DNA of 64,000 nt from Flavobacterium tistrianum (GCF_003254545.1 NZ_QJRH01000073.1:124001-188000); one strand, 5' to 3'; positions 1 through 9,190 are shown, counted from the stretch's first letter. Translations and numbers: made by a program. The notes: generated by a model not told the origin, from the sequence alone.

Positions 1-596
1 AGCTGTAAAGACAGCGTTTTGTTATAGCATCGTATTATTTTATCTGATGTTCTTTTTCCTATTTGGAAACCGTTAAGAATTGATTTTCCTTTGTAAGTTT
101 CAAAATAGCTTTGTAGATTTTTCGGGCGCCCTGAAATAAGGTAGTTACCTGCAACCACATTACTATATAAATTACGGTAAGAATTGTTGATATCAGACTT
201 GTCAAGACATATATCCAGTCTATTAACAGACTTAAATAAGTAGTTCGTTTCATCGCAAAATGCATTTATAACACCTTTTAAGGCATCGTTAGATAATGTA
301 TAAAATAGATTGTTTTCAAATTGAAGCTGTGCAAATTGTTCGCTCATAATCGCAGAACGAGGTTTTGCAGTATAAACACCGATTTTTAAATCTTCATAAT
401 ATAAGTCTGCTCTAATCTCAAAAATCTTAGTTCCGTATTCGTATGGTTTTAAACGAAATTTCGAATCTTCTGGAAATTCTCCGAACGGCTGACCCTCGAG
501 ATTAATAATTAAATAGTCTATATTTATAAGAGTAGGTTTTAAATTATTGTTTCTAAATTTAGTTTGAGCTTGATGCCTTTCTTTATATGAAATCAT
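1..596 (-). CDS. Replication initiation factor (Rep_trans-like), 3' end beyond window
   Basis: An open frame starts at the ATG complementary to 594-596 and runs without a stop off the left edge, giving 198 codons. The family call comes from the pattern SVNRLDICLDKSD around residue 120, followed by GRPKN, SYFETYKGKS and DKIIRCYNK, which resembles the catalytic part of Rep_trans (RCR initiators of plasmids, conjugative elements and filamentous phages). Such proteins nick the double-strand origin with an active-site tyrosine; the C-terminal part that would contain it is outside the window or not clearly placed. It is the last visible gene of a tightly spaced minus-strand cluster. I infer a mobile element but cannot tell phage from an integrated plasmid-like element. 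Confidence 0.6.
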   Translation of the reverse strand, partial: MISYKERHQAQTKFRNNNLKPTLINIDYLIINLEGQPFGEFPEDSKFRLKPYEYGTKIFEIRADLYYEDLKIGVYTAKPRSAIMSEQFAQLQFENNLFYTLSNDALKGVINAFCDETNYLFKSVNRLDICLDKSDINNSYRNLYSNVVAGNYLISGRPKNLQSYFETYKGKSILNGFQIGKRTSDKIIRCYNKTLSLQ

Positions 597-661
597 TATT
601 TTTAGTAGGTTTTGAGTGAGTTAGTTGCCGTTATACCCAACGGCAACGCTAATAGATTGAA

Positions 662-877
662 CTAATATTTATTTGATTCATTTTTGACCCAATCTAAAAA
701 GGTGAAAAATGTATCTTTAATGTATTGGGGGAGTCCTATAGTTTTAATTTCATAACAGTAAAATAATTTCCCGTCCTGCGTATGTGATTTGTATTTGAAT
801 TTTAAAAAACACAAATTCTCAGTCGCTATATCTTTTAATACTTCGTAATGAAGTTTTCTATAAATTTTTACTTCCAT
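662..877 (-). CDS. Small unknown protein of mobile-element cluster (71 aa)
   Basis: The 71-residue protein has no recognised domain. It is mixed basic and aromatic, with KIYRKLHYEVLKDIA near the N-terminus, and has no signal peptide or membrane segment. It lies 11 bp downstream of the 108-aa gene and 65 bp upstream of the Rep-like gene on the same strand, so it is probably co-transcribed with them. In filamentous phages a small protein next to the initiator is often the ssDNA-binding protein. The size would fit, but nothing in the sequence proves it. Confidence 0.45.
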   Translation of the reverse strand: MEVKIYRKLHYEVLKDIATENLCFLKFKYKSHTQDGKLFYCYEIKTIGLPQYIKDTFFTFLDWVKNESNKY

Positions 878-888
878 AAATTATTTAT

Positions 889-1215
889 TTAAGAGGTTAC
901 GTTTTGCCACAGCGAATAATGATTTTTTGGTAAATCATTGACAGTAAACTGCTTTTTAGAAATTGCTTCCGAAATTTTCTTTTCAAATTCTAAGAACTTA
1001 GTTTTATAATGGGTTATCTGAGAATTAGACAAAACATTTATTTTTTGCGCAATCTGTTGAATTTCTCTAATTAAAAAATCATGCTGATATTTTAAACCAA
1101 TTAAGTCTACAGTTTCCACAGGATTTTTTGAATATTCATTCAAATCAAAATTTAAACTGGCTAATTCAAAGATTAAATTTTCTCGTTTTTGAATTAATTT
1201 TAGAATTTCAGACAT
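889..1215 (-). CDS. Small coiled-coil protein of mobile-element cluster (108 aa)
   Basis: The 108-residue protein is unrecognised. Long heptad-like stretches (residues 1-30 and 45-95) with alternating Leu/Ile and Lys/Glu suggest an all-helical, probably coiled-coil, cytoplasmic protein. It starts 3 bp after the stop codon of the upstream 102-aa gene and ends 11 bp before the next, which is operon spacing. No function is assigned. Confidence 0.45.
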   Translation of the reverse strand: MSEILKLIQKRENLIFELASLNFDLNEYSKNPVETVDLIGLKYQHDFLIREIQQIAQKINVLSNSQITHYKTKFLEFEKKISEAISKKQFTVNDLPKNHYSLWQNVTS

Positions 1216-1218
1216 ATA

Positions 1219-1527
1219 TTAAGGTATTAGCAGATTATGTTTAAGAAGTTTTGAAATCAGGGTTTTCATAGAATTGCAGTAAAAAATAAATTCATGAACA
1301 CAAAAAGATTGAGTTACTATAAAGCAATCCGTACAAACTTTAATTGTAATTCCTATATTTGAACCACGGATTCTTAGAAATAATGTTTTAAACTTTAAGT
1401 GTGAAGTTTTGCAAAAGGGGCGCATCTTTTTCAAGAATGTTTTAGCATTGAAATTTGTGTGACGCATTTTGTTTAATTCTACAAGTAATAGAGTGTAATT
1501 CTCTAAAGATGTTCGTTTTAAGGCCAT
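1219..1527 (-). CDS. Small unknown protein, first gene of mobile-element cluster (102 aa)
   Basis: This is a 102-residue basic protein with several cysteines (two of them in KVCTDCFIVTQ around residue 63) and no recognised domain. It is the first gene of the cluster leading to the Rep-like gene. Its ATG directly abuts an 8-bp-arm inverted repeat at 1528-1554, which may control it. The Cys-x2-Cys plus later Cys/His residues could bind metal, but this is speculative. Confidence 0.4.
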   Translation of the reverse strand: MALKRTSLENYTLLLVELNKMRHTNFNAKTFLKKMRPFCKTSHLKFKTLFLRIRGSNIGITIKVCTDCFIVTQSFCVHEFIFYCNSMKTLISKLLKHNLLIP

Positions 1528-1554
1528 GTGGTATATGTTAATTAGTTATACCAC
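1528..1554. promoter_or_regulatory. Inverted repeat abutting start codon (possible operator)
   Basis: GTGGTATA (1528-1535) and TATACCAC (1547-1554) are perfect inverted repeats around an 11-bp AT spacer. The left arm touches the ATG of the first cluster gene, so a protein bound here, or the RNA hairpin, would block expression. The symmetry is seen; the operator role is inferred. Confidence 0.4.
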
Positions 1555-1556
1555 AA

Positions 1557-2140
<584 letters not shown>

Positions 2141-2175
2141 TACATTCGATACTTTAAAAATAAATTATCACGTAT

Positions 2176-4092
2176 ATGAATACAGTTGCTGAGCATATTG
2201 CAGATTTTTTAAAAGAATACAAACCGTTTGATAACCTAACTTTCCAGGAATTATCAGATATCGCCACGAATATTCGTGTCATCAATTTAGAAAAACATGC
2301 GGTATTATTTCAAAATAACGATCCGCTTCATGAAAGTTTTTATGTTGTAGCTTCTGGTGTCATTAATCTAACGACTATTGCAGACGCTGAAGAAACCATT
2401 ATAAACAAATGTCATGAAGGCGATATTTTTGGTTTACGCCCGTTTTTTGCGAAAAATAACTACATGATGACGGCCAAAGCACGTGAGGAAAGCATTATTT
2501 ATGCTATTCCAATCGCTGTTTTTAGACCATTTGTAGCCAATAATTCTGATGTATTGAACTTCTTGTTGGAAAGTTTTGCTGTAAATTCACGCCACACAAA
2601 AGATAGCGTAAGCTCTAATGGCAAGCTAATTTCTGATACTGACTACATTGATCAGCAGACAGAAATGCAATATATTCAGTCACTTAACTATAATAATTCG
2701 CCTCTAACTACTCAGGCTAATTCTATAATTAAGGATGTTGCGATTTTAATGACCGATTCTATGGTAGATAATATCATAATCTGTGGCGAGAAAAACCATC
2801 CAATTGGTATTGTTACCAATGCTGATTTATCTTCAAAAATTGCGACTGGACGCTATCCTATTACTGAAACCATCGATAAAATTATGTCGTCTCCGGTTGT
2901 AACAGTTTTAGAAAATGTGTCTTTGGCCGAAGCGCAATTGTTAATGCTAAAACACAATGTAACTCATCTATGTGTTACAAAAGACGGAACTAGTAAATCT
3001 GTTGTAAAAGGAATTATTTCTGAACACGATCTTATTGTTGCTCAGGCTAGTAACCCAGGTGTATTAATTAAAGAAATTAAGCGTTCTCAGCTTCCAAAAG
3101 ATTTAAAACAAATACGTGATCGTCTATCTGATTTGATTCAGAATTCGATACAGAAAAATATTCCGATTTCACATGTTAGCAATATTGCAAGTGAGATTAA
3201 CTTAGCTATTATTAAGAGAGCAGTCGAATTATCTATTTTAGATTTAGGCTCCCCTCCTGCACGTTTTGCGTGGTTAAGTATTGGTAGTCAAGGACGTAAG
3301 GAACAATTATTGCTTACAGATCAGGACAGCATTTTGATTTTTGAAGATGTTACTCCTGAGAAATACAGAGAAGTAAAAGATTATTTCTTGAGATTGGCAA
3401 AACGCGCTACTTCTATATTAGAAAAAGTGGGCTATGATTATTGTCCAAACGGACATATGGCAAGCAATATGCTTTGGTGCAAATCATTGAGTGACTGGAC
3501 AAAACAATACAATAGCTGGATGAATACTCCAGGTGAAAATAGTAATGATTTGAGCAGTATTTTCTTTGATTATGAAATTGTTTTTGGAGAACCAAAAATC
3601 GAAGAAGCGATTGAAAACGTAATATTTAAAAATGCCGTTAACAACACTTTATTCTTCGACTTTTTAGGAAATGATGCTTTAAAGAGAAATTCTCCTTTAA
3701 GTTTCTTCAAGAAATTTATAACAGAAGAAGATGGTCCAAACAAAGACAAATTTGACATCAAGACAAGAGCTTTGATGCCTTTAATTGATGGTGCACGTTT
3801 ATTAATATTAAATGCTAACATAAAAGGAATTCAAAATACTTATCTTAGATTCAAACAATTAGCCATTACAGATTCTAAAAACGCTGAGATTTATCTAAGC
3901 TGTGCGGAAGCATTCTTGACTCTTTCTAAATTTAGAACTGTTGAAGGATTAAAAAATGACGACTCTGGCCAATATATTAATTTAAGAGAAATGTCAAAAT
4001 CTGACAAAGAGAAATTAAAAAACGCATTGTCCCCAATGAAAGACCTGGAGGAACTGATTAAGAGTAAATTTCAATTGACACAATTCTCATAA
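2176..4092 (+). CDS. cNMP-binding / CBS-pair / DUF294 nucleotidyltransferase-like protein
   Basis: The 638-residue cytoplasmic regulator has a cyclic-nucleotide-binding-like beta barrel at about 20-130, a CBS pair at about 175-295, a DUF294 nucleotidyltransferase-like domain at about 320-455 with the signature GSQGRKEQLLLTDQD, and a DUF294 C-terminal helical domain to the end. The NTase motif resembles GlnD-type uridylyltransferases, so it may modify a protein in response to adenylate or cyclic nucleotides. The next gene starts 3 bp after its stop and encodes a DnaQ-like protein; this pairing, near acetate genes, is recurrent in other bacteria to my knowledge. Here acs lies 1.2 kb downstream on the other strand. 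The real substrate is unknown. Confidence 0.85.
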   Translation: MNTVAEHIADFLKEYKPFDNLTFQELSDIATNIRVINLEKHAVLFQNNDPLHESFYVVASGVINLTTIADAEETIINKCHEGDIFGLRPFFAKNNYMMTAKAREESIIYAIPIAVFRPFVANNSDVLNFLLESFAVNSRHTKDSVSSNGKLISDTDYIDQQTEMQYIQSLNYNNSPLTTQANSIIKDVAILMTDSMVDNIIICGEKNHPIGIVTNADLSSKIATGRYPITETIDKIMSSPVVTVLENVSLAEAQLLMLKHNVTHLCVTKDGTSKSVVKGIISEHDLIVAQASNPGVLIKEIKRSQLPKDLKQIRDRLSDLIQNSIQKNIPISHVSNIASEINLAIIKRAVELSILDLGSPPARFAWLSIGSQGRKEQLLLTDQDSILIFEDVTPEKYREVKDYFLRLAKRATSILEKVGYDYCPNGHMASNMLWCKSLSDWTKQYNSWMNTPGENSNDLSSIFFDYEIVFGEPKIEEAIENVIFKNAVNNTLFFDFLGNDALKRNSPLSFFKKFITEEDGPNKDKFDIKTRALMPLIDGARLLILNANIKGIQNTYLRFKQLAITDSKNAEIYLSCAEAFLTLSKFRTVEGLKNDDSGQYINLREMSKSDKEKLKNALSPMKDLEELIKSKFQLTQFS

Positions 4093-4095
4093 AAT

Positions 4096-4692
4096 ATGCT
4101 AGACTGGCTGAAAAATATCAATAAAGACTATCCAGATTTCTGGAAAGACTATTTAACTAAATTCGAAACTAAACCTAATAAGTTTGTTGTATTGTCAACT
4201 GAAACTTCTGGCTTAAATCCGGATAAGGATGTTATATTATCTCTTGGAGCCTTTTCAGTTATTGATGACAGCATTGTTATTAAAGAAAATTTCGAAACCG
4301 TTTTATTGCAGTACAAGTATCTTCAAGACAACGGACTTTCTAATGAATTTATCATTGAAAGTAAAATGATGAAAATGCCTGAACCTGACGCACTTGAAGC
4401 TTTTGTAAATTTTATTGGAAATTCTATTTTGGTTGGACATCATATCAATTTTGATATCGAAATGCTAAATGCATCCTTGGAGCGCCTAAATTGTGGAAGA
4501 CTAAAAAATGAAGCTTTAGATGTTGATGTAATGTACAGAAAATTGACTGATATAAATGACAAGCAGTTTTCTCTAGATGATTTATGCGGAATTTATAAAA
4601 TTCCGAAAAGCGATAGAAATTCTTCTTCTGAAGATGCGTACAGAATTGGACTTCTTTTCTTGAAATTAAAATCTAGATTGGGAATCAAATAA
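4096..4692 (+). CDS. DnaQ-like 3'-5' exonuclease fold, catalytic residues degenerate
   Basis: This 198-residue protein has the DEDDh exonuclease fold of DNA polymerase III epsilon. Motif I reads LSTETSGL at 33-40, so the first catalytic Asp of the usual DxET is Ser34. Motif II HHINFD keeps Asp120. Motif III keeps Asp180, but the general-base His normally five residues before it is Asn175. Two of the catalytic positions are therefore changed and activity is doubtful. It starts 3 bp after the DUF294 gene and is surely co-transcribed and probably functionally paired with it. An intrinsic terminator follows at 4736-4770. Confidence 0.8.
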   Translation: MLDWLKNINKDYPDFWKDYLTKFETKPNKFVVLSTETSGLNPDKDVILSLGAFSVIDDSIVIKENFETVLLQYKYLQDNGLSNEFIIESKMMKMPEPDALEAFVNFIGNSILVGHHINFDIEMLNASLERLNCGRLKNEALDVDVMYRKLTDINDKQFSLDDLCGIYKIPKSDRNSSSEDAYRIGLLFLKLKSRLGIK

Positions 4693-4735
4693 ATCCTTGA
4701 AATTTTAAAATATAAAAATTTCAATTTTTGGAATA

Positions 4736-4770
4736 AAAATGCTTCTTACTTATTTAAGAGGCATTTTTTT
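4736..4770 (+). terminator. Intrinsic terminator after the DUF294-exonuclease pair
   Basis: AAAATGCTTCTT (4736-4747) pairs with AAGAGGCATTTT (4756-4767) with one G-U pair and an 8-nt loop, followed by a T run on the plus strand. Confidence 0.75.
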
Positions 4771-4855
4771 ATTAACAGAAATTTACAAACTCTCTTATTT
4801 TTCAAATTAAGTAAAATTGTAATTTTATAGTTGAATATTTATTAAAATGGAAACT

Positions 4856-5254
4856 ATGAAAAACTTATTATTTCTATTGCTATTACTGTTTTCAGGATCA
4901 GCAATTTTTGCACAAGATCAAGATCCTTCTTCCAAACGTATTCTTGGAAATTGGTATTCAAACACAAACCGAAATACAAAATGGAGTTTTACTCAAGATG
5001 GTAAAGTTTATAATTATGTCAATAACCAAATGAAAGTAATGTATAAATATACTATCTCACACAGTTGCCAAAACTTTTCAGATGACACCGCTGAATTTGT
5101 AACCTTTAGAGATAAAGATGGAAATGAGTTTTGTTTTAAAATAAATGGAATTAATGAAAATAAAAATGGAATCCTGTCGCTTACAAACTTAAGCAATATG
5201 GAGCAACTTACATTTATAAATGATGCAAGTTTAAAAAAAACACAACAGCAATAA
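4856..5254 (+). CDS. Small secreted lipocalin-like protein
   Basis: The protein has about 132 residues. A signal peptide (hydrophobic run followed by SAIFAQ) is followed by a body beginning ILGNWYS and rich in beta-strand patterns (WSFTQDGKVYNYV, EFCFKINGI, EQLTFIND). This is typical of the short lipocalin-like domain proteins of Flavobacteria. The in-frame ATG three codons earlier (4847) is possible, but MKNLLFLL at 4856 gives the cleaner signal peptide. It would be exported to the periplasm or surface; the ligand is unknown. It is a single gene between two terminators. Confidence 0.6.
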   Translation: MKNLLFLLLLLFSGSAIFAQDQDPSSKRILGNWYSNTNRNTKWSFTQDGKVYNYVNNQMKVMYKYTISHSCQNFSDDTAEFVTFRDKDGNEFCFKINGINENKNGILSLTNLSNMEQLTFINDASLKKTQQQ

Positions 5255-5261
5255 ATACCAT

Positions 5262-5295
5262 AAAAAAAGCCTCTCACAGATAAGAGGCTTTTTTA
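5262..5295. terminator. Bidirectional terminator between lipocalin-like gene and acs
   Basis: GCCTCT (5269-5274) and AGAGGC (5283-5288) form the stem, flanked by an A run on the left and a T run on the right. It can therefore stop both the plus-strand small gene and minus-strand acs. Confidence 0.85.
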
Positions 5296-5314
5296 TGCTT
5301 ATATTTTTTTTCAA

Positions 5315-7225
5315 TTAGGAAATTTTTCCTTTGATGATTTCATCTACAATTTCCGGATTTAATAATGTTGAAGTATCACCAAAATTAGAATTATCTCCTT
5401 CTGCAATTTTACGTAAAATTCTACGCATAATTTTTCCAGAACGAGTTTTTGGCAAACCAGAAACGAATTGAATTTTATCCAATTTTGCAATTGGCCCGAT
5501 GTGGTCAGAAATATACTGATTAATCTCTTTTGTTAAGTTATTTCTATCTCTAACTTCTCCTGTTTCTTTTAGAATAACGTAACCGTATAAAGCGTTACCT
5601 TTAATATCATGAGGAAATCCAACAATCGCAGATTCTGCAACCGCTGGGTGTTCGTTGATCGCATCTTCAATTGGCGCAGTTCCTAAGTTATGTCCAGAAA
5701 CAATTACAACATCATCTACTCTACCCGTGATTCTGTAGTAACCTACTTCGTCTCTTAAAGCACCGTCTCCTGTAAAATATTTCCCAGGGAAAGCAGAGAA
5801 ATAAGTTTCCTTGTAACGATCGTGATTATTCCAAATTGTTCTAGCGATTCCAGGCCAAGGGAATTTAATGCATAAACTTCCAACTACCTGATTTCCTTCA
5901 ATTTCATTACGTTTTTCATCCATCAAAACTGGCTGAATTCCAGGCAATGGCAAAGTTGCATAAGTTGGTTTTGTTGGCGTAACGAAAGCAATTGGCGAAA
6001 TCATGATTCCTCCTGTTTCTGTCTGCCACCAAGTATCTACAACCGGACATCTCTTATCTCCCACGTGGTCATTAAACCAGTGCCAAGCTTCTTCGTTGAT
6101 TGGTTCTCCAACAGATCCAATAACTTTAAGTGATTTAAGAGGATATTTTTGAATATAATCTAAACTTTCTTTTGCTAACGAACGGATTGCAGTTGGCGCA
6201 GTATAGAACTGAGTAATTTTATGTTTTTCGATAATATCCCAAAAACGACTAAAATCTGGGTAAGAAGGAACTCCTTCAAAAATTACGGTTGTAGCTCCAT
6301 TCAATAACGGTCCGTATAAAATATAAGAGTGACCTGTGATCCATCCGATATCGGCAGTACACCAGAAAATATCATTATCTTCGTAATTGAAAACATTTTT
6401 AAAAGTATACGCCGTGTAAACCATATAACCAGCAGTAGTATGAACCATTCCTTTTGGCTTTCCTGTTGATCCTGAAGTATATAAAATAAACAACGGATCT
6501 TCGGCATCCATAATTTCAGCAACACTATTATCTAAAGCCGCGTCTAATAATGGCTGTAACCAAATATCACGACCTTCTTTCATTTTAACATTAGTATTAG
6601 TTCTTTTTGCTACTAAAACTTTTGTAACAGAAGGGCAAGTTTCTAGAGCTTCATCAACAATTCCTTTAAGGTCAATTGTTTTGTTTCCTCTGTACCCCCC
6701 ATCTGATGTAATTACCATTTTACATTCGCAATCGTTGATTCTTGCAGAAACTGCAGAAGCAGAAAATCCAGCAAAAACAACTGAGTGAATTGCTCCTATT
6801 CTAGCACAAGCTAAAACAGAAACAGCCAATTCTGGAATCATTGGCAAATAAATGCAAACTCTGTCTCCTTTACGAACACCTTGCTCGCGAAGAACGTTTG
6901 CCATTTTTGAAACTCTTTCGTATAATTCGTTATATGTTATATGTAAAGCTTCTTCAGAAGGGTCGTTTGGTTCAAAAATAATTGCCGTCTTCTCTCCTCT
7001 TTTGCTTAAATGTCTGTCAATACAGTTTTTGGTAATGTTAACTTTAGCATCTGTAAACCATTTTACTTCCGCTTCAGCCATATTAAAATCAACAACTTTT
7101 TCCCATTGCTGGTACCATGTGAAATTCTCCTCTGCTATTTTTCCCCAAAATTTTCTTGGCTCTCTTATTGACTTATTGTAATGTTTAAAGTATTGTTCTA
7201 AATTTTCAATTTTGTAATAGCTCAT
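5315..7225 (-). CDS. acs: Acetyl-CoA synthetase (AMP-forming)
   Basis: The enzyme converts acetate, ATP and CoA to acetyl-CoA, AMP and pyrophosphate. At 636 residues it is of normal family length. The AMP-binding P-loop YTSGSTGKPKG is at 249-259 and the adenylation motif DTWWQTETGG around 400. Near the C-terminus PKTRSGKIMRR (Lys about 598) carries the lysine that is reversibly acetylated in the family to silence the enzyme. It ends 20 bp before the bidirectional terminator. Its closeness to the DUF294/exonuclease pair suggests a shared link to acetate or energy status. Confidence 0.97.
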   Translation of the reverse strand: MSYYKIENLEQYFKHYNKSIREPRKFWGKIAEENFTWYQQWEKVVDFNMAEAEVKWFTDAKVNITKNCIDRHLSKRGEKTAIIFEPNDPSEEALHITYNELYERVSKMANVLREQGVRKGDRVCIYLPMIPELAVSVLACARIGAIHSVVFAGFSASAVSARINDCECKMVITSDGGYRGNKTIDLKGIVDEALETCPSVTKVLVAKRTNTNVKMKEGRDIWLQPLLDAALDNSVAEIMDAEDPLFILYTSGSTGKPKGMVHTTAGYMVYTAYTFKNVFNYEDNDIFWCTADIGWITGHSYILYGPLLNGATTVIFEGVPSYPDFSRFWDIIEKHKITQFYTAPTAIRSLAKESLDYIQKYPLKSLKVIGSVGEPINEEAWHWFNDHVGDKRCPVVDTWWQTETGGIMISPIAFVTPTKPTYATLPLPGIQPVLMDEKRNEIEGNQVVGSLCIKFPWPGIARTIWNNHDRYKETYFSAFPGKYFTGDGALRDEVGYYRITGRVDDVVIVSGHNLGTAPIEDAINEHPAVAESAIVGFPHDIKGNALYGYVILKETGEVRDRNNLTKEINQYISDHIGPIAKLDKIQFVSGLPKTRSGKIMRRILRKIAEGDNSNFGDTSTLLNPEIVDEIIKGKIS

Positions 7226-7380
7226 CGTTTGTTGAATTTTTTTATAAATGTATTAAATCTGAACGTATCCGTGAAATAATTTAATTCATAAATTTTATTA
7301 AAAAGAAACATTTATTTAATAAAATATGATAATTATCTGAAATTATTTTAAAACTTTATTTTCTATTATTACTTAAGGGC

Positions 7381-7416
7381 AAAAAAGGCATAATAAATAG
7401 ATATTATGCCTTTTTT
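7381..7416 (-). terminator. Strong terminator in the ilvC-acs gap
   Basis: AAAAAAGGCATAATA (7381-7395) and TATTATGCCTTTTTT (7402-7416) form a perfect 15-bp stem with a 6-nt loop. It is symmetric, but the only transcript expected to arrive here is the minus-strand ilv operon, 305 bp after ilvC. Confidence 0.8.
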
Positions 7417-7563
7417 AATTTAACAAATTTCAATAACAATTAATTTTGTAACCGCACTGCGTGACTTTTTTCTATTTTGAAAATAGCAGCATCTTTATTA
7501 ATTAAAACAGAAATTTCAACAAGTATATTTTTTAGCAAAATATACCCCATTTTAGGGATCCGC

Positions 7564-7599
7564 TTCACTTAACTTACTCACTCTCTGAAGTTAAGTGAA
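7564..7599. repeat. 12-bp inverted repeat in the ilvC 3' region
   Basis: TTCACTTAACTT (7564-7575) and AAGTTAAGTGAA (7588-7599) are perfectly complementary with a 12-nt loop. No T run follows on either strand, so it is not an ordinary terminator. No ORF overlaps it. Confidence 0.6.
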
Positions 7600-7677
7600 T
7601 GCAATATGCATCTATATCTTTTTTCTTAATAAGTGCTTACTAATTCAAAATATTACAAATCATTGATACAGTGCAAA

Positions 7678-7706
7678 TTCCGCAGAAAGAAATCCGTTCT
7701 GCGGAA
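7678..7706 (-). terminator. Hairpin directly after ilvC stop
   Basis: TTCCGCAGAA (7678-7687) and TTCTGCGGAA (7697-7706) form a perfect 10-bp GC-containing stem with a 9-nt loop, starting 14 bp after the ilvC stop codon on the minus strand. Only a short T run follows, so it may be a weak terminator or an mRNA-stabilising end. Confidence 0.5.
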
Positions 7707-7720
7707 GTTCCCAAATTTTA

Positions 7721-9190
7721 TTATCCAATTTTTTTCATTGCTGTCATAGACTCTCTCAACCAAGCTCCTACTTCTTCGATAGGGTGCTGACGGATTTCTC
7801 TGTTTACAGCGATAAGTACTGCATTATCTACTCCGTTTGAAGTTGAAAATGGTTTACCAATAATATTAGTTTCTACTTTTTTCATGAATTCAGTCAATAA
7901 TGGCTTGCATGCATGATCAAATAAGTAACATCCGTACTCAGCAGTATCAGAAATTACACGGTTCATTTCGAATAATTTCTTTCTTGCGATTGTGTTTGCA
8001 ATTAATGGCAATTCGTGTAATGATTCATAGTAAGCTGATTCTTCGATGATTCCAGCTTCAGTCATTGTTTCAAAAGCTAACTCAACACCAGCTTTTACCA
8101 TAGCAATCATTAATACTCCATTATCAAAATATTCTTGCTCTGAGATTGGAGCTTCTTGTGGAGCTGTTTTTTCGAAGTTAGTTTCTCCTGTTGCAGCTCT
8201 CCATTTTAATAAGTTAACATCGTCATTAGCCCAGTCAATCATCATAGTTCTAGAGAATTCTCCAGAAATGATATCGTCTTGGTGTTTTTGGAATAATGGA
8301 CGCATGATATCTTTCAATTCTTCAGCTAACTCATAAGCTTCAATTTTTGAAGGATTGTTTAAACGATCCATCATATTTGTAATACCACCGTGTTTTAAAG
8401 CTTCAGTGATAGTTTCCCATCCGTATTGGATTAATTTTGAAGCGTATGCAGCATCAATTCCTTTTTCAACCATTTTATCGAAACATAAAATAGATCCAGT
8501 TTGCAATAATCCGCAAAGAATTGTCTGCTCACCCATTAAATCTGATTTTACTTCAGCTACGAAAGAAGATCTTAAAACTCCCGCTCTGTGTCCTCCAGTT
8601 GCTACAGCGTAAGCTTTTGCTTGATCTAAACCAAATCCGTTTGGATCGTTTTCTGGGTGAACAGCGATAAGAGTTGGAACTCCAAATCCTCTTTTGTACT
8701 CTTCACGTACTTCAGAACCTGGACATTTAGGCGCACACATAATAACAGTAATGTCTTTACGAATTTGCATTCCTTCCTCTACAATGTTGAATCCGTGAGA
8801 ATAAGACAAAGTAGAACCTTGTTTCATTAATGGCATAATAGCAGTTACCACAGCTGTGTGCTGTTTGTCTGGTGTAAGGTTGCAAACTAAATCTGCAGTT
8901 GGAATCAATTCTTCGTAAGTTCCTACTTTGAAACCATTTTCAGTTGCATTCTTATAAGAAGCTCTTTTTTCTGCAATTGCATCTGCACGCAATGCATAAG
9001 AAATGTCTAAACCAGAATCTCTCATGTTTAAACCTTGATTCAAACCTTGTGCTCCACAACCAACAATTACAACTTTTTTTCCAGCCAATGCTGCAATTCC
9101 GTCTGCAAATTCTGATTGCTCCATAAATTCGCAAACTCCTAATTGTTCTAATTGTAATCTAAGTGGTAATGTATTGAAATAATTTGCCAT
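7721..9190 (-). CDS. ilvC: Ketol-acid reductoisomerase (class II)
   Basis: The enzyme performs the Mg-dependent isomerisation and NADPH reduction of acetolactate or acetohydroxybutyrate, the second common step of Ile/Val synthesis. At 489 residues it is the long, class II form with a duplicated C-terminal domain, like the E. coli enzyme. The Rossmann motif VVIVGCGAQGLNQGLNMRDSG is near residue 40, and CAPKCPGSEVREEYKRG about 155. It is the last gene of the minus-strand ilvD-ilvB-ilvH-ilvC set, 60 bp after ilvH, and is followed by three hairpins. Confidence 0.97.
   Translation of the reverse strand: MANYFNTLPLRLQLEQLGVCEFMEQSEFADGIAALAGKKVVIVGCGAQGLNQGLNMRDSGLDISYALRADAIAEKRASYKNATENGFKVGTYEELIPTADLVCNLTPDKQHTAVVTAIMPLMKQGSTLSYSHGFNIVEEGMQIRKDITVIMCAPKCPGSEVREEYKRGFGVPTLIAVHPENDPNGFGLDQAKAYAVATGGHRAGVLRSSFVAEVKSDLMGEQTILCGLLQTGSILCFDKMVEKGIDAAYASKLIQYGWETITEALKHGGITNMMDRLNNPSKIEAYELAEELKDIMRPLFQKHQDDIISGEFSRTMMIDWANDDVNLLKWRAATGETNFEKTAPQEAPISEQEYFDNGVLMIAMVKAGVELAFETMTEAGIIEESAYYESLHELPLIANTIARKKLFEMNRVISDTAEYGCYLFDHACKPLLTEFMKKVETNIIGKPFSTSNGVDNAVLIAVNREIRQHPIEEVGAWLRESMTAMKKIG

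Noticed and set aside
59..265. Minus-strand 68-codon frame with a hydrophobic stretch
   Set aside because: It lies in another frame inside the much better supported Rep_trans-like gene, whose frame is open through the whole stretch.
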